A stretch of 36,299 nucleotides of DNA from Myxococcales bacterium (GTDB lineage: Bacteria > Myxococcota > UBA727 > VGSZ01): NCBI GenBank assembly GCA_023248635.1, contig JAHFED010000060.1, forward strand, positions 1 to 36,299. The letters run 5' to 3'. Below the pieces are notes generated by a model. It did not search any database. It saw only the letters and a program-made list of their open reading frames with translations, and had not been told where the DNA came from. The number at the start of each line of letters is the position of its first letter. Position 1 is the first letter of the stretch. Positions 26,108 through 34,020 of this stretch are shown piece after piece. Made by a program: the position numbers and the translations under genes.

Positions 26108-27253
26108 TCAGGCGCACAGGTCGCGCAACACTTCGCCGTAGCGCTCGCTGCGACGCAAACCCAGCTGGGGCACGGTGGCGAGGTCGCCGGCGCCATGGAT
26201 CTTGAGGTGATCCAGGGAGCGCGCCGGCAACACCAGCTGCAGGGGCACGACGCGCTCTTCGATTTTGGAACGGCGCTCGGCCTCGGTGCGGCGCCAGGCC
26301 TTGAGCCGCTGCTCTCGGGCCAGGATCGCCGTCGTCGTCGAGGGGGGCGCGGGGCGCACCGGGGCTTCATCGTGCTCGGCCGCAGCGATGGCGGCGAGCA
26401 AGGAGGCCCCGTGGTGCGCAGCGACGAAGCTCTTCAAGCGCGCTTTCTTGAGCTCGACCAGAGACCTCGGTCGGTGGCGGGCGATCAAGAGCAGCACTTC
26501 GTTGTTCACCATGCGACCCGGCGGCAGGTTCTCCATCGACGCTGCCTCATCGCGCCACGCGCACAGACGCGCCAACACCCGCAGGCCCGCAGGATCAAGA
26601 GCGTCCACCTCGCGCATCCGCCACAGGGCCTCGGGATCAAAGCCCCCGCTCCACGCGGAGGCAGCAACGACGCGGTGGGCTTGGCTCACTTCGTCTTCAA
26701 TGTCTGTGGCGACGACGGCGGCGCGCAAGGTCTCGGCGATCTTCGGCAGGTAGACGACGTCGTCGACGGCGTAGGCCAGGGCCGCGGGATCGAGAGGACG
26801 CGTGGCCCAGTCATAGGTCGCCCAAGCCTTGCCCAAGACGACGCCGCACAAGGCTTCGACGATGCTGCCGTACCCCGTCTTCGGCCAGCCCAGCAGGGAG
26901 GCAGCCTGTTGGGTGTCCCACACGCCGCCCAGGGCGATGTCGAAGTCGCGACGGAGGCAGGCGACGTCGTATTCGCCGCCGTGCAGGTAGAGGGGCCGAT
27001 CGCTGCGTTCGAGCCCGGGCCGCAGCGGTGCCAACACCGTCGAGGGCGTTTGACCCGCGACGACCCCGAGAGCGAGGGGATCGACGACGAAGAAGGATCC
27101 GCCGGCGTTGATTTGCAGCAGGCACACCTGCTCGCGGTAGACGAACATCGAGTTCGACTCGCTGTCGAGGGCCACCCAGGGCGCGGCCCCCAGCGCGTCG
27201 GCGACGAGCGACAGCTGATCGGGGTGGTCGATGCGACGATGCTCGATGGGCAT
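26108..27253 (-). CDS. rnd: Ribonuclease D
   Basis: A 381-residue 3'-5' exoribonuclease of the DEDDy type that trims structured RNA precursors such as tRNA. The catalytic domain has WVALDSESNSMFVYREQVCLLQI (Asp and Glu of Exo I), YLHGGEYDVACLRRDF (Exo II Asp), and AYAVDDVVYLPKI (the DEDDy Tyr and last Asp). Two HRDC-like helical domains follow; the first includes LRVLARLCAWRDEAA and GRMVNNEVLLLIARHRP. Length matches E. coli RNase D. It is 66 bp downstream of the rhodanese gene on the same strand and may share its transcript. Its 3' end abuts the ligase pseudogene. Confidence 0.9.
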   Translation of the reverse strand: MPIEHRRIDHPDQLSLVADALGAAPWVALDSESNSMFVYREQVCLLQINAGGSFFVVDPLALGVVAGQTPSTVLAPLRPGLERSDRPLYLHGGEYDVACLRRDFDIALGGVWDTQQAASLLGWPKTGYGSIVEALCGVVLGKAWATYDWATRPLDPAALAYAVDDVVYLPKIAETLRAAVVATDIEDEVSQAHRVVAASAWSGGFDPEALWRMREVDALDPAGLRVLARLCAWRDEAASMENLPPGRMVNNEVLLLIARHRPRSLVELKKARLKSFVAAHHGASLLAAIAAAEHDEAPVRPAPPSTTTAILAREQRLKAWRRTEAERRSKIEERVVPLQLVLPARSLDHLKIHGAGDLATVPQLGLRRSERYGEVLRDLCA

Positions 27254-27319
27254 GGGGTGTGACTCTCCGCAGGCGACGACGGCGGGCCCAGAGCAACCAA
27301 CGCTGAGCTCTCGTCGTCG

Positions 27320-27697
27320 TCAGGAACGCTCGACGGGGAGGTTGGCTTCGCGCCAGGCGCGGATGCCGCCGTCCATCGAGATGACCTTGGTGTAGCCCAT
27401 CTTTTTCAGGTTCACCGCGGCCAGGGCCGAGCGGTAGCCGCCGCCGCAATAGAGAACGATCTCGGCGTCGTGGTGGGGGATCTTGGCCTCGATGTCGCGC
27501 TCGATGACGCCTTTGCTGATGTGCACCGCGCCCTGGGCGTGGTCGGCAGCAAATTCGCTCTCCTCCCGCACATCGACGAAGTGGAATTTCTCCCCGCGCT
27601 CGCGGCGCGCCTTGACGTCGGCGACAGTGCACTCTTGGACCTCGCGCTTGGCTTGTTCGGCGATCTTCAAAAAAGCGGGGCTGTGGGCCTGGGCCAT
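27320..27697 (-). CDS. Rhodanese-like single-domain sulfurtransferase
   Basis: A 125-residue protein with one rhodanese domain: CTVADVKARRERGEKFHFVDVREESEF, then HISKGVIERDIE, and the active-site loop YCGGGYRSALAA with the persulfide-forming Cys. It ends GGIRAWREANLPVE, as most single-domain rhodaneses do. It probably carries sulfane sulfur in the cytoplasm. The start is ATG 27697 with AAGAGG seven bases before it; the frame stays open upstream only because the adjacent palindrome array has a 33-bp period, so a longer product is not credible. Divergent from the poly-Val lipoprotein, with the array in the shared upstream region. Confidence 0.92.
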   Translation of the reverse strand: MAQAHSPAFLKIAEQAKREVQECTVADVKARRERGEKFHFVDVREESEFAADHAQGAVHISKGVIERDIEAKIPHHDAEIVLYCGGGYRSALAAVNLKKMGYTKVISMDGGIRAWREANLPVERS

Positions 27698-27715
27698 GGC
27701 GAACCTCTTCGATGG

Positions 27716-27938
27716 TGTTTCGACGCGCCAGCGTCTTGAAGTTTGGATGTTCAAGACGCTGGCGCGTCTTGAAGTTTGGCTGTTCAAGACGCTGGCGCGT
27801 CTTGAAGTTTGGCTGTTCAAGACGCTGGCGCGTCTTGAAGTTTGATTCTTCAAGACGCTGGCGCGTCTTGAAGTTTGGATGTTCAAGACGCTGGCGCGTC
27901 TTGAAGTTTGGATGTTCAAGACGCTGGCGCGTCTTGAA
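27716..27938. repeat. Array 2: tandem TGGC-loop palindromes, TTCAAGAC family
   Basis: Six direct 24-bp palindromes start at 27750, 27783, 27816, 27849, 27882 and 27915, at an exact 33-bp period. Each has arm TTCAAGACGC, loop TGGC and arm GCGTCTTGAA. Spacers are nine bases (GTTTGGATG, GTTTGGCTG or GTTTGATTC). A degenerate seventh copy in inverted orientation (27716-27739, with CCAG loop) lies at the left end. The array fills the 301-bp gap between the divergent rhodanese and lipoprotein genes, so it must overlap or adjoin both promoters. Besides the array, that gap holds no gene. Confidence 0.92.
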
Positions 27939-27998
27939 GAATCCTCTGCCTTCAGGCCGGGCGGCCAACTGGCACTGAATGGGGCTATAGCAGCAGTC

Positions 27999-29224
<1,226 letters not shown>

Positions 29225-29228
<4 letters not shown>

Positions 29229-29728
29229 CCGACGAGCCCGCCGTCAACGCCGCCCTGCACGAGCCCCAAGAAGGCTGGCGCGCCGTCGACGACGTCGGCA
29301 TCCACCGCATCACCAGCAGCTCCTTTGTCTCGGGCGACCCGCGCAGCGATCGCATTCGGGTCGCCTATTTCCACCGGCCCGCCGACCTCGCCGTCGTCGG
29401 GCGGGCTTGGTTTGGTCCAGGCGCCGAAGGTCCGCCGCGTCACGCCCACGGTGGCTCGATGGCCGCCCTGCTCGACGAGGTCATGGGCTTTTCGTGTTGG
29501 ATGAAGGGCCACCGCGTCTTGGCCAAGAAGATCGAGATCTCCTTTTTGCGCTCGCTGCCCCTGCACAGCGTGGTGACCTTCGAGGGCAGCGTCGTCGTCG
29601 TCGACGGCCGGAACATCTCGGCCCGGGGGGCGCTGGTCCTGCCTTCGGGCGTCCTCTGCGCCGAAGGCACGGGCCTGTTCGTCGAAATTCCCGCCGCGCG
29701 TTTGGCCCGCATGATCAGCGGCGAATGA
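29225..29728 (+). CDS. PaaI-family hotdog-fold thioesterase
   Basis: A 167-residue single hotdog-fold protein of the PaaI/YdiI type, which hydrolyses acyl- or aryl-CoA thioesters. The diagnostic central helix and preceding loop are present: PPRHAHGGSMAALLDEVMGF, with HGG and the Asp/Glu of the active site. KIEISFLRSLPLHSVVTFEGSV and ISARGALVLPSGVLCAEGTGLFVEI supply the following strands. The start ATG overlaps the upstream lipoprotein stop codon (ATGA). The partner is a lipoprotein rather than a fatty-acid or phenylacetate enzyme, so the substrate is open. It converges with maf, 21 bp apart, with no visible terminator. Confidence 0.88.
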
Positions 29729-29749
29729 TGCGGCGCGCAGGCAGGGGAT

Positions 29750-30337
29750 TCAGCGCAGCAGGCCGGCTTCGACGGGGCAGTGGGCCCGCAGCAAGGGCAG
29801 CACCAAGAGCAGCGGAAAGCCCAGCACCGCTTGCAAGTTGCCGTCGACGCGCTCGATGAGCTGGGCCCCGCGGTGCTCGCTCTCGTAGCCGCCGCAGCAC
29901 CCCTGGCCTTCTCCCGTCGCTGCATAGAGCCGGGCGACCTCGGCACCGAAGGGGCAGAAGGTGACAGCGACGACGTCGACGACGGAGGCGACGACGACGT
30001 CGCCTTTCACCAGAGCCACGGCGGGGTAAAAGCGGTGGGTGCGGCCGCTCATGCTCATCAAGAGCTCGACGTGATGGGGGGGATCGCGGGGCTTCACCAA
30101 AGGCGCGCCGTCGTCGTTGTGGCCCACCTGATCGCCGCCGAGCACGAAGCGTCCGGGCCAACGTCGCGCCACGTGCAGGGCTTTTTGGCGGGCCAGGGTC
30201 AGCGCTTGCGCAGCCGGATCACCGATGTCTTTGACCAGGGCGTCTTCGTCGAGGTCGGCGGCATCGGCTTCGAAGGCGACGCCGGCGTCCCTCAAGAGCT
30301 TCACGCGCACCGCCGAGCGCGAGGCCAGGATGATCAC
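29750..30337 (-). CDS. maf: Maf-family nucleoside triphosphate pyrophosphatase
   Basis: A 195-residue cytoplasmic enzyme of the Maf/HAM1-like group, which hydrolyses non-canonical or modified nucleoside triphosphates to the monophosphate and pyrophosphate. The N-terminal IILASRSAVRVKLLRDAGV is the Maf signature (usually ASxSPRR). FVLGGDQVGHN gives the metal-binding Asp, and SGRTHRFYPAVALV and CCGGYESEHRGAQLIERVDG, then NLQAVLGFPL, are the remaining motifs. The GGDQV form resembles the YceF (MafB) branch more than YhdE, but specificity cannot be assigned. GTG 30337 overlaps the psuG stop by 4 bp (GTGA), so it is translated after psuG. Confidence 0.88.
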   Translation of the reverse strand: MIILASRSAVRVKLLRDAGVAFEADAADLDEDALVKDIGDPAAQALTLARQKALHVARRWPGRFVLGGDQVGHNDDGAPLVKPRDPPHHVELLMSMSGRTHRFYPAVALVKGDVVVASVVDVVAVTFCPFGAEVARLYAATGEGQGCCGGYESEHRGAQLIERVDGNLQAVLGFPLLLVLPLLRAHCPVEAGLLR

Positions 30338-31269
30338 GACTGCGTCTTCTCCTCGGGATCGAGGTCTGCCTGCATGCGGGCCAGGGCCACCGCCAGCTCA
30401 CCACCGAGGTGGGCGTTGTTTTCGGCGAGAGCGACGTTGGCCTCGACGCTGCGACCCTCGGTGTGCTCATCCAAACGACGCAGGAGAAAGGGTGTCAGGC
30501 CCTTGCCCCGCACGCCCTTGGCTGCCGCTTCGCGCAAGGCGACCTCGATGGCCTCGTCGACGACGGCCTTGTCGAGGGCGTGCTCCGCGGGGATGGGATT
30601 GGCGATCAGCACGCCGACGTTGGGGTGAATGCGCCAGTGGGCGCGCAGCACCCGAGCGAGGGTGGGGACGTCGTCGACGGACAGGGCCAGGGGCAAGCCC
30701 GATTCGCGCGTGTAGAAAGCCGGAAACCCGGTCTGCGTCGTGCGAAAGCCAATGACAGGGACGCCCAGGGTTTCGAGACGCTCGAGGGTGGCGCCGAGAT
30801 CGAGGATGGCCTTGGCGCCGGCGGAGACGACGGCGACGGGGTAGCGGGCCAGAGCCGTCAGATCTTGGCTTTCATCGAAGGTCTCTTTGGCCCCGCGGTG
30901 CACGCCCCCGATGCCACCGGTGGCGAACACGCGCACTTTCGCGCCCGCCGCCAAGGCCATGGTCGCAGACACCGTCGTCGCTCCGGTCATGCCCAGGGCC
31001 ATGGCGGGCCCGAGGTCCGAGGCGTTGAGCTTCAAGACTCCCGCTGCGTCGCCCCGAGAGATGCGATCGAGCTCTTCATCAGAAAGGCCGACTTTGAGAT
31101 CGCCGTCGATGACGGCGAAGGTCTTGGCCTCGGCGCCGGTGGCGGCGATGGTGCGAGCGAGCTTCCAACCCAGCTCGACGTTCTTTGGGTAGGGCAAGCC
31201 GAATGCGTAAATGGTGGACTCGAGCGCCACCGAGGGGCGCCGTTCCTTGAGACGGGTGACGACGGGCAT
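30334..31269 (-). CDS. psuG: Pseudouridine-5'-phosphate glycosidase
   Basis: A 311-residue enzyme of the PsuG/IndA family that reversibly splits pseudouridine 5'-phosphate into uracil and ribose 5-phosphate. Family motifs are complete: VALESTIYAFGLPYPKN near the N-terminus, FAVIDGDLKVGL, TTVSATMALAAGAKVRVFATGGIGGVHRGA (with the conserved His), AGAKAILDLGATLERLETLGVPVIGF (with the conserved Lys), TQTGFPAFYTRESGLPL and VLIANPIP. No psuK (pseudouridine kinase) lies beside it; the downstream overlapping gene is maf. ATG 31269 has no strong ribosome-binding site but matches the usual family start. Confidence 0.94.
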   Translation of the reverse strand: MPVVTRLKERRPSVALESTIYAFGLPYPKNVELGWKLARTIAATGAEAKTFAVIDGDLKVGLSDEELDRISRGDAAGVLKLNASDLGPAMALGMTGATTVSATMALAAGAKVRVFATGGIGGVHRGAKETFDESQDLTALARYPVAVVSAGAKAILDLGATLERLETLGVPVIGFRTTQTGFPAFYTRESGLPLALSVDDVPTLARVLRAHWRIHPNVGVLIANPIPAEHALDKAVVDEAIEVALREAAAKGVRGKGLTPFLLRRLDEHTEGRSVEANVALAENNAHLGGELAVALARMQADLDPEEKTQS

Positions 31270-31404
31270 GGCCGAGCTGTGGCGGGATCTCGCGCGTCCC
31301 GCAACCGAGTGCCGACGTCCGTCGAAGCGCCGATGGCCAGGCGCTTGTCCGGGGAGCTGCGGGCCTCTAGACGACGACGTCAGCCCCGACGCCAGGAGTT
31401 CGCC

Positions 31405-32235
31405 ATGACCCCGACCCGAGTCGTCCCCCTCCTTTTCCTGACCCTAGCGCTGGGCCTCGCGGGCTCTGCGGCCGCCGGCGACGTCGCCTTCAAAGACCCC
31501 AAGGGCGACGACTTCGGTCCCGGCACCTACAAATATCCGACCAAGGTTGACTATAAGAAAGGCTCCTTCGATCTGACGGACCTTGAGATCAAAGAAAAGG
31601 GCAGTGATCTCGAGATCACCATCGGAGTGAATGCGGCGATCGAGGATCCGTGGGACAGCGCCAAATGGCCGACGCCGGGCAATGGATTTTCCTTGCAGAT
31701 GTTTCAGATCTATCTCGACGTCGACGGCAAGCCCGGGTCAGGAGAGACGAGCTCGCTGCCTGGTATGAATGCGACCTTCGCCGACGATTCTCGCTGGGAG
31801 AAGGTCATCATCGTCTCGCCACAGGCCAACAAAGAGATTGTCTCGCGCATCGATCAAAAAGCCAAAGCTCTCAAGGAAAAGATCGTGTTGCCGACCAAGG
31901 TCTCGGCCAAGGGCAAGAAGGTCACGGCGCTGGTGCGCAAGGCCGACCTCGGCGGCGCCGATCCCAAGAAGCTGGGCGTGCAGATCCTCGTCTCGAGCAA
32001 CGAGGGCTTCGACAGCCAGCCCCAAAACGGCATCCTGGCGCGCACCGTCAACGAGTTCGAAGGAGAGCATCGCTTCGGCGGCGGCGACGACGGCGACAGC
32101 GATCCCCATTTCCTCGACGTGCTGGCCGGCCAGGCCAAAGGTGGCGACGACGAAATTGCGGCCCAAAAAGAGCAGCTCAAATACGACGCCACGAAGAAGC
32201 AGCGGGCCGTGCTGAAGATGGTCCACGGGAGCTGA
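31405..32235 (+). CDS. Exported protein with glucodextranase C-like domain
   Basis: A 276-residue protein with a clear signal peptide (MTPTRVVPLLFLTLALGLAGSAAA). The mature part begins VAFKDPKGDDFGPGTYKYPT, the hallmark opening of the C-terminal carbohydrate-binding-type module of glucodextranase and related DOMON-like domains. It continues with FDLTDLEIKEKGSDLEITI and FQIYLDVDGKPGSG. The middle (SRWEKVIIVSPQ, KKVTALVRKADLGG) completes the beta sandwich, and the C-terminal 40 residues are charged and probably disordered. No catalytic domain is attached, so a binding role in the periplasm is more likely than enzymatic activity. AGGAG lies seven bases before ATG. Followed after 11 bp by the next gene, so likely an operon of two. 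Confidence 0.8.
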   Translation: MTPTRVVPLLFLTLALGLAGSAAAGDVAFKDPKGDDFGPGTYKYPTKVDYKKGSFDLTDLEIKEKGSDLEITIGVNAAIEDPWDSAKWPTPGNGFSLQMFQIYLDVDGKPGSGETSSLPGMNATFADDSRWEKVIIVSPQANKEIVSRIDQKAKALKEKIVLPTKVSAKGKKVTALVRKADLGGADPKKLGVQILVSSNEGFDSQPQNGILARTVNEFEGEHRFGGGDDGDSDPHFLDVLAGQAKGGDDEIAAQKEQLKYDATKKQRAVLKMVHGS

Positions 32236-32246
32236 GCGAGGTCGTC

Positions 32247-32978
32247 ATGTCGTTGCCAACCTTCTCGTGGGCGGGTCGCCAGGGACCCGCAAGCCTCGTG
32301 GTCCGCGACGACCACGTCCTCGTCTCCGACGACGCCGGCGCGGACCGCGTTCGCTCCCACGCCGAGGCCTTTGCGCAGGGTCCCTTCGGCGCGCCTTTCG
32401 CCGTTCGAGCAGCCGTGCGCCGCGCGCTCGTCGCTGGTCCGATCCCCGTGGGCCTCCCGCCGCTGCTCGAGCGCCAATGGCGTTTCGCGCAGGCCTTCGT
32501 TGGCATCGGCGCGGCGCGTGTCGTCACCATCGACGCCAACCACCGCCTGCTCCTCGACGACGACGGCCTGGTGGAAGAGTCCTGGAGCCAGCGCGTGGGA
32601 GAAGGTTGGGACGAGGTGGCCATCCTTGGTCCCAGCTCGACCTTGCTCCCCCTTCAGCTCTTGGCCGAGCTCCGCCAGCGTCTGATCGAGCAGCGCCCCA
32701 GCTCCATCGCCGTCGACGACATCTTCCCCCTCTTCGATCGCGATGCGGTGGCCACGGCCTCCTTCGACGAAGCCACGGGTCCCGGCGCCGGCGTCTTCTG
32801 CCGCGTACACCGGGACAAGCTCGAATTCGGCGGCTACGAGGGCCGCGACGGGGGCAGCTACTTCCGCTCCTTCGAGCGCTGTTGGCAGGACCCGGAGTCC
32901 ATCGTGCGCTTCAACCCCGACATGCGCGTCTTCGTCGACCGCGTCCGCGCCGCGTTGGGCCCGGCCGTCCGCCGCTGA
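32247..32978 (+). CDS. Hypothetical protein, no recognised family
   Basis: A 243-residue soluble protein without a signal peptide or membrane segment; codon use is strongly GC3-biased, as in real genes here. Segments include a beta-like start (FSWAGRQGPASLVVRDDHVLVSD), a helical Arg/Ala-rich middle, LLPLQLLAELRQRLIEQRPSS, and an acidic/aromatic end with KLEFGGYEGRDGGSYFRSFERCW. No motif I can name. GAGG lies six bases before ATG, 11 bp after the glucodextranase-C-like gene, so they are probably co-transcribed. Confidence 0.68.
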   Translation: MSLPTFSWAGRQGPASLVVRDDHVLVSDDAGADRVRSHAEAFAQGPFGAPFAVRAAVRRALVAGPIPVGLPPLLERQWRFAQAFVGIGAARVVTIDANHRLLLDDDGLVEESWSQRVGEGWDEVAILGPSSTLLPLQLLAELRQRLIEQRPSSIAVDDIFPLFDRDAVATASFDEATGPGAGVFCRVHRDKLEFGGYEGRDGGSYFRSFERCWQDPESIVRFNPDMRVFVDRVRAALGPAVRR

Positions 32979-33059
32979 GGTTCACCAGCGGAGGCCGTGC
33001 CCTCGGTAGAAACCATCAGAAAGGATCATCAATCCCGCAGGCGACACCCCTTTCGCGAA

Positions 33060-33449
33060 TCAGTTACAACCGTTGGCCCCGTTGACAACTTGGTTGTCCT
33101 GGTTGATGGTCCAGCTGTCGCTGCTCAACTCACCACTGAATTGGGCCGCTGGTGTCGCAGTTGCGATAAATTCATTGCTGGTGGTACCAGTTAAAGTATA
33201 GACGTAGCGGATCTTGTTGCCTTTGGGCTGAAAGCCGATGACGGTGGTGTTGGTGCCATAGGTGTCGGCCTCGGCGCGGTAGCTCTCTTCCGAGACGTAA
33301 ATGGCCTTCAGGTTGCCCTTGGCCTCGGACTGCTTCGAACGGCATTGGAATTTCACGAAATTCGGGATGGCGATGGCCGCGAGGATGCCGATAATCGCGA
33401 CGACGATCATGAGCTCGATCAGGGTAAAGGCTCTTTTTGCTGCGTACAT
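33060..33449 (-). CDS. pilA: Type IV pilin (PilA-like)
   Basis: A 129-residue prepilin. MYAAKRA is a short positively charged leader, followed by the conserved FTLIELMIVVAIIGILAAIA, whose Glu at mature position 5 is present. The start of the mature pilin, IPNFVKFQCRSKQSEAKGNLKAIY, resembles myxobacterial PilA. The C-terminal part ends NQVVNGANGCN; two Cys (FQC and GC) could form an unusual long-range disulfide or remain free. The residue before the cleavage site is Ala, where Gly is standard for prepilin peptidase. GGAGG lies four bases before ATG. A possible sigma-54 promoter is about 40 bp upstream. Other pilus genes are not in the window. A pseudopilin is possible, but the length and loop suit a major pilin. 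Confidence 0.87.
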   Translation of the reverse strand: MYAAKRAFTLIELMIVVAIIGILAAIAIPNFVKFQCRSKQSEAKGNLKAIYVSEESYRAEADTYGTNTTVIGFQPKGNKIRYVYTLTGTTSNEFIATATPAAQFSGELSSDSWTINQDNQVVNGANGCN

Positions 33450-33489
33450 GTAACCTCCGGATGATTTGGATCATTCTGGATGTTACGCA

Positions 33490-33505
33490 AGCACCGTCCA
33501 AGCCA
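33490..33505 (-). promoter_or_regulatory. Possible sigma-54 promoter of the pilin gene
   Basis: On the minus strand this reads TGGCTTGGACGGTGCT. GG and GC are separated by ten bases, the spacing required for -24/-12 elements (consensus TGGCAC-N5-TTGC), with TGGC and TGCT matching. Transcription would start near 33479, giving a leader of about 30 bases. Sigma-54 control by PilS/PilR is known for pilA in Myxococcus and Pseudomonas. Confidence 0.5.
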
Positions 33506-33607
33506 GTGCCGTGATCGCGGTGGGGCGCGACTTGAGTGACGAAAAACGGCAGAATGATTGCCGATCGACAACATTCGTCAGCGTGGTGATGTCGGTGCTG
33601 AGGTTCT

Positions 33608-33816
33608 GATCCCCGACGGCGATGAACTTCGACCGCGGAGCGGTCTCGTTCATCGCCGTCGGGGATGCTCTTCTGGGAGGTCTGGTGCAGACCTCCCCCC
33701 GCGCCGGCCGAGCCGGACGCGGGGCCCCCCACCAACTCCGCGTTCCGCGGGCGCGCTTCACGCGCATCTTTCCCATCTCGGAACGCGGTCGAACATCAAG
33801 CCGACGCGGGATGATT
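33608..33816 (-). repeat. Dispersed multi-hairpin element, copy A
   Basis: A string of stem-loops. A perfect 19-bp stem (33609-33627 with 33648-33666) encloses an inner hairpin (GACCGC, GGA, GCGGTC). A perfect 10-bp stem follows (GGGAGGTCTG, loop GTG, CAGACCTCCC; 33675-33697). Next is a GC hairpin (33697-33708 with 33712-33724) and a longer-range pair CCGCGTTCCG/CGGAACGCGG (33738-33788). The element is in reverse orientation relative to copies B and C. It lies between the pilin promoter and the beta-barrel gene. Apart from it, 33450-34020 contains no supported gene; 33816-33905 has CACCTTCACC-type repeats. Confidence 0.85.
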
Positions 33817-34020
33817 CGCCACCTTCACCTGCACCTTCACCGTCGCCCAATGCCGCCTTCTCCCGACATCGCCTTCTCGCTCACCTTCACCTTCACCCAC
33901 TGGGCCCTGGGACGCCGGGCAGTGGCGCGCCTCGGTCGAGGGCAAGCGGCGTTTTTCGTCGGACGACGAGAGGAAGGCCGGGCGCGTTGACGCCCCTTTC
34001 CGACGCCCCTACCTGAGCGC

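Noticed and set aside
23037-27938. CRISPR arrays
   Set aside because: The regular repeats have no unique spacers: the 9-10-base spacers are themselves repeated, the repeat is a perfect palindrome, and no cas genes are nearby.
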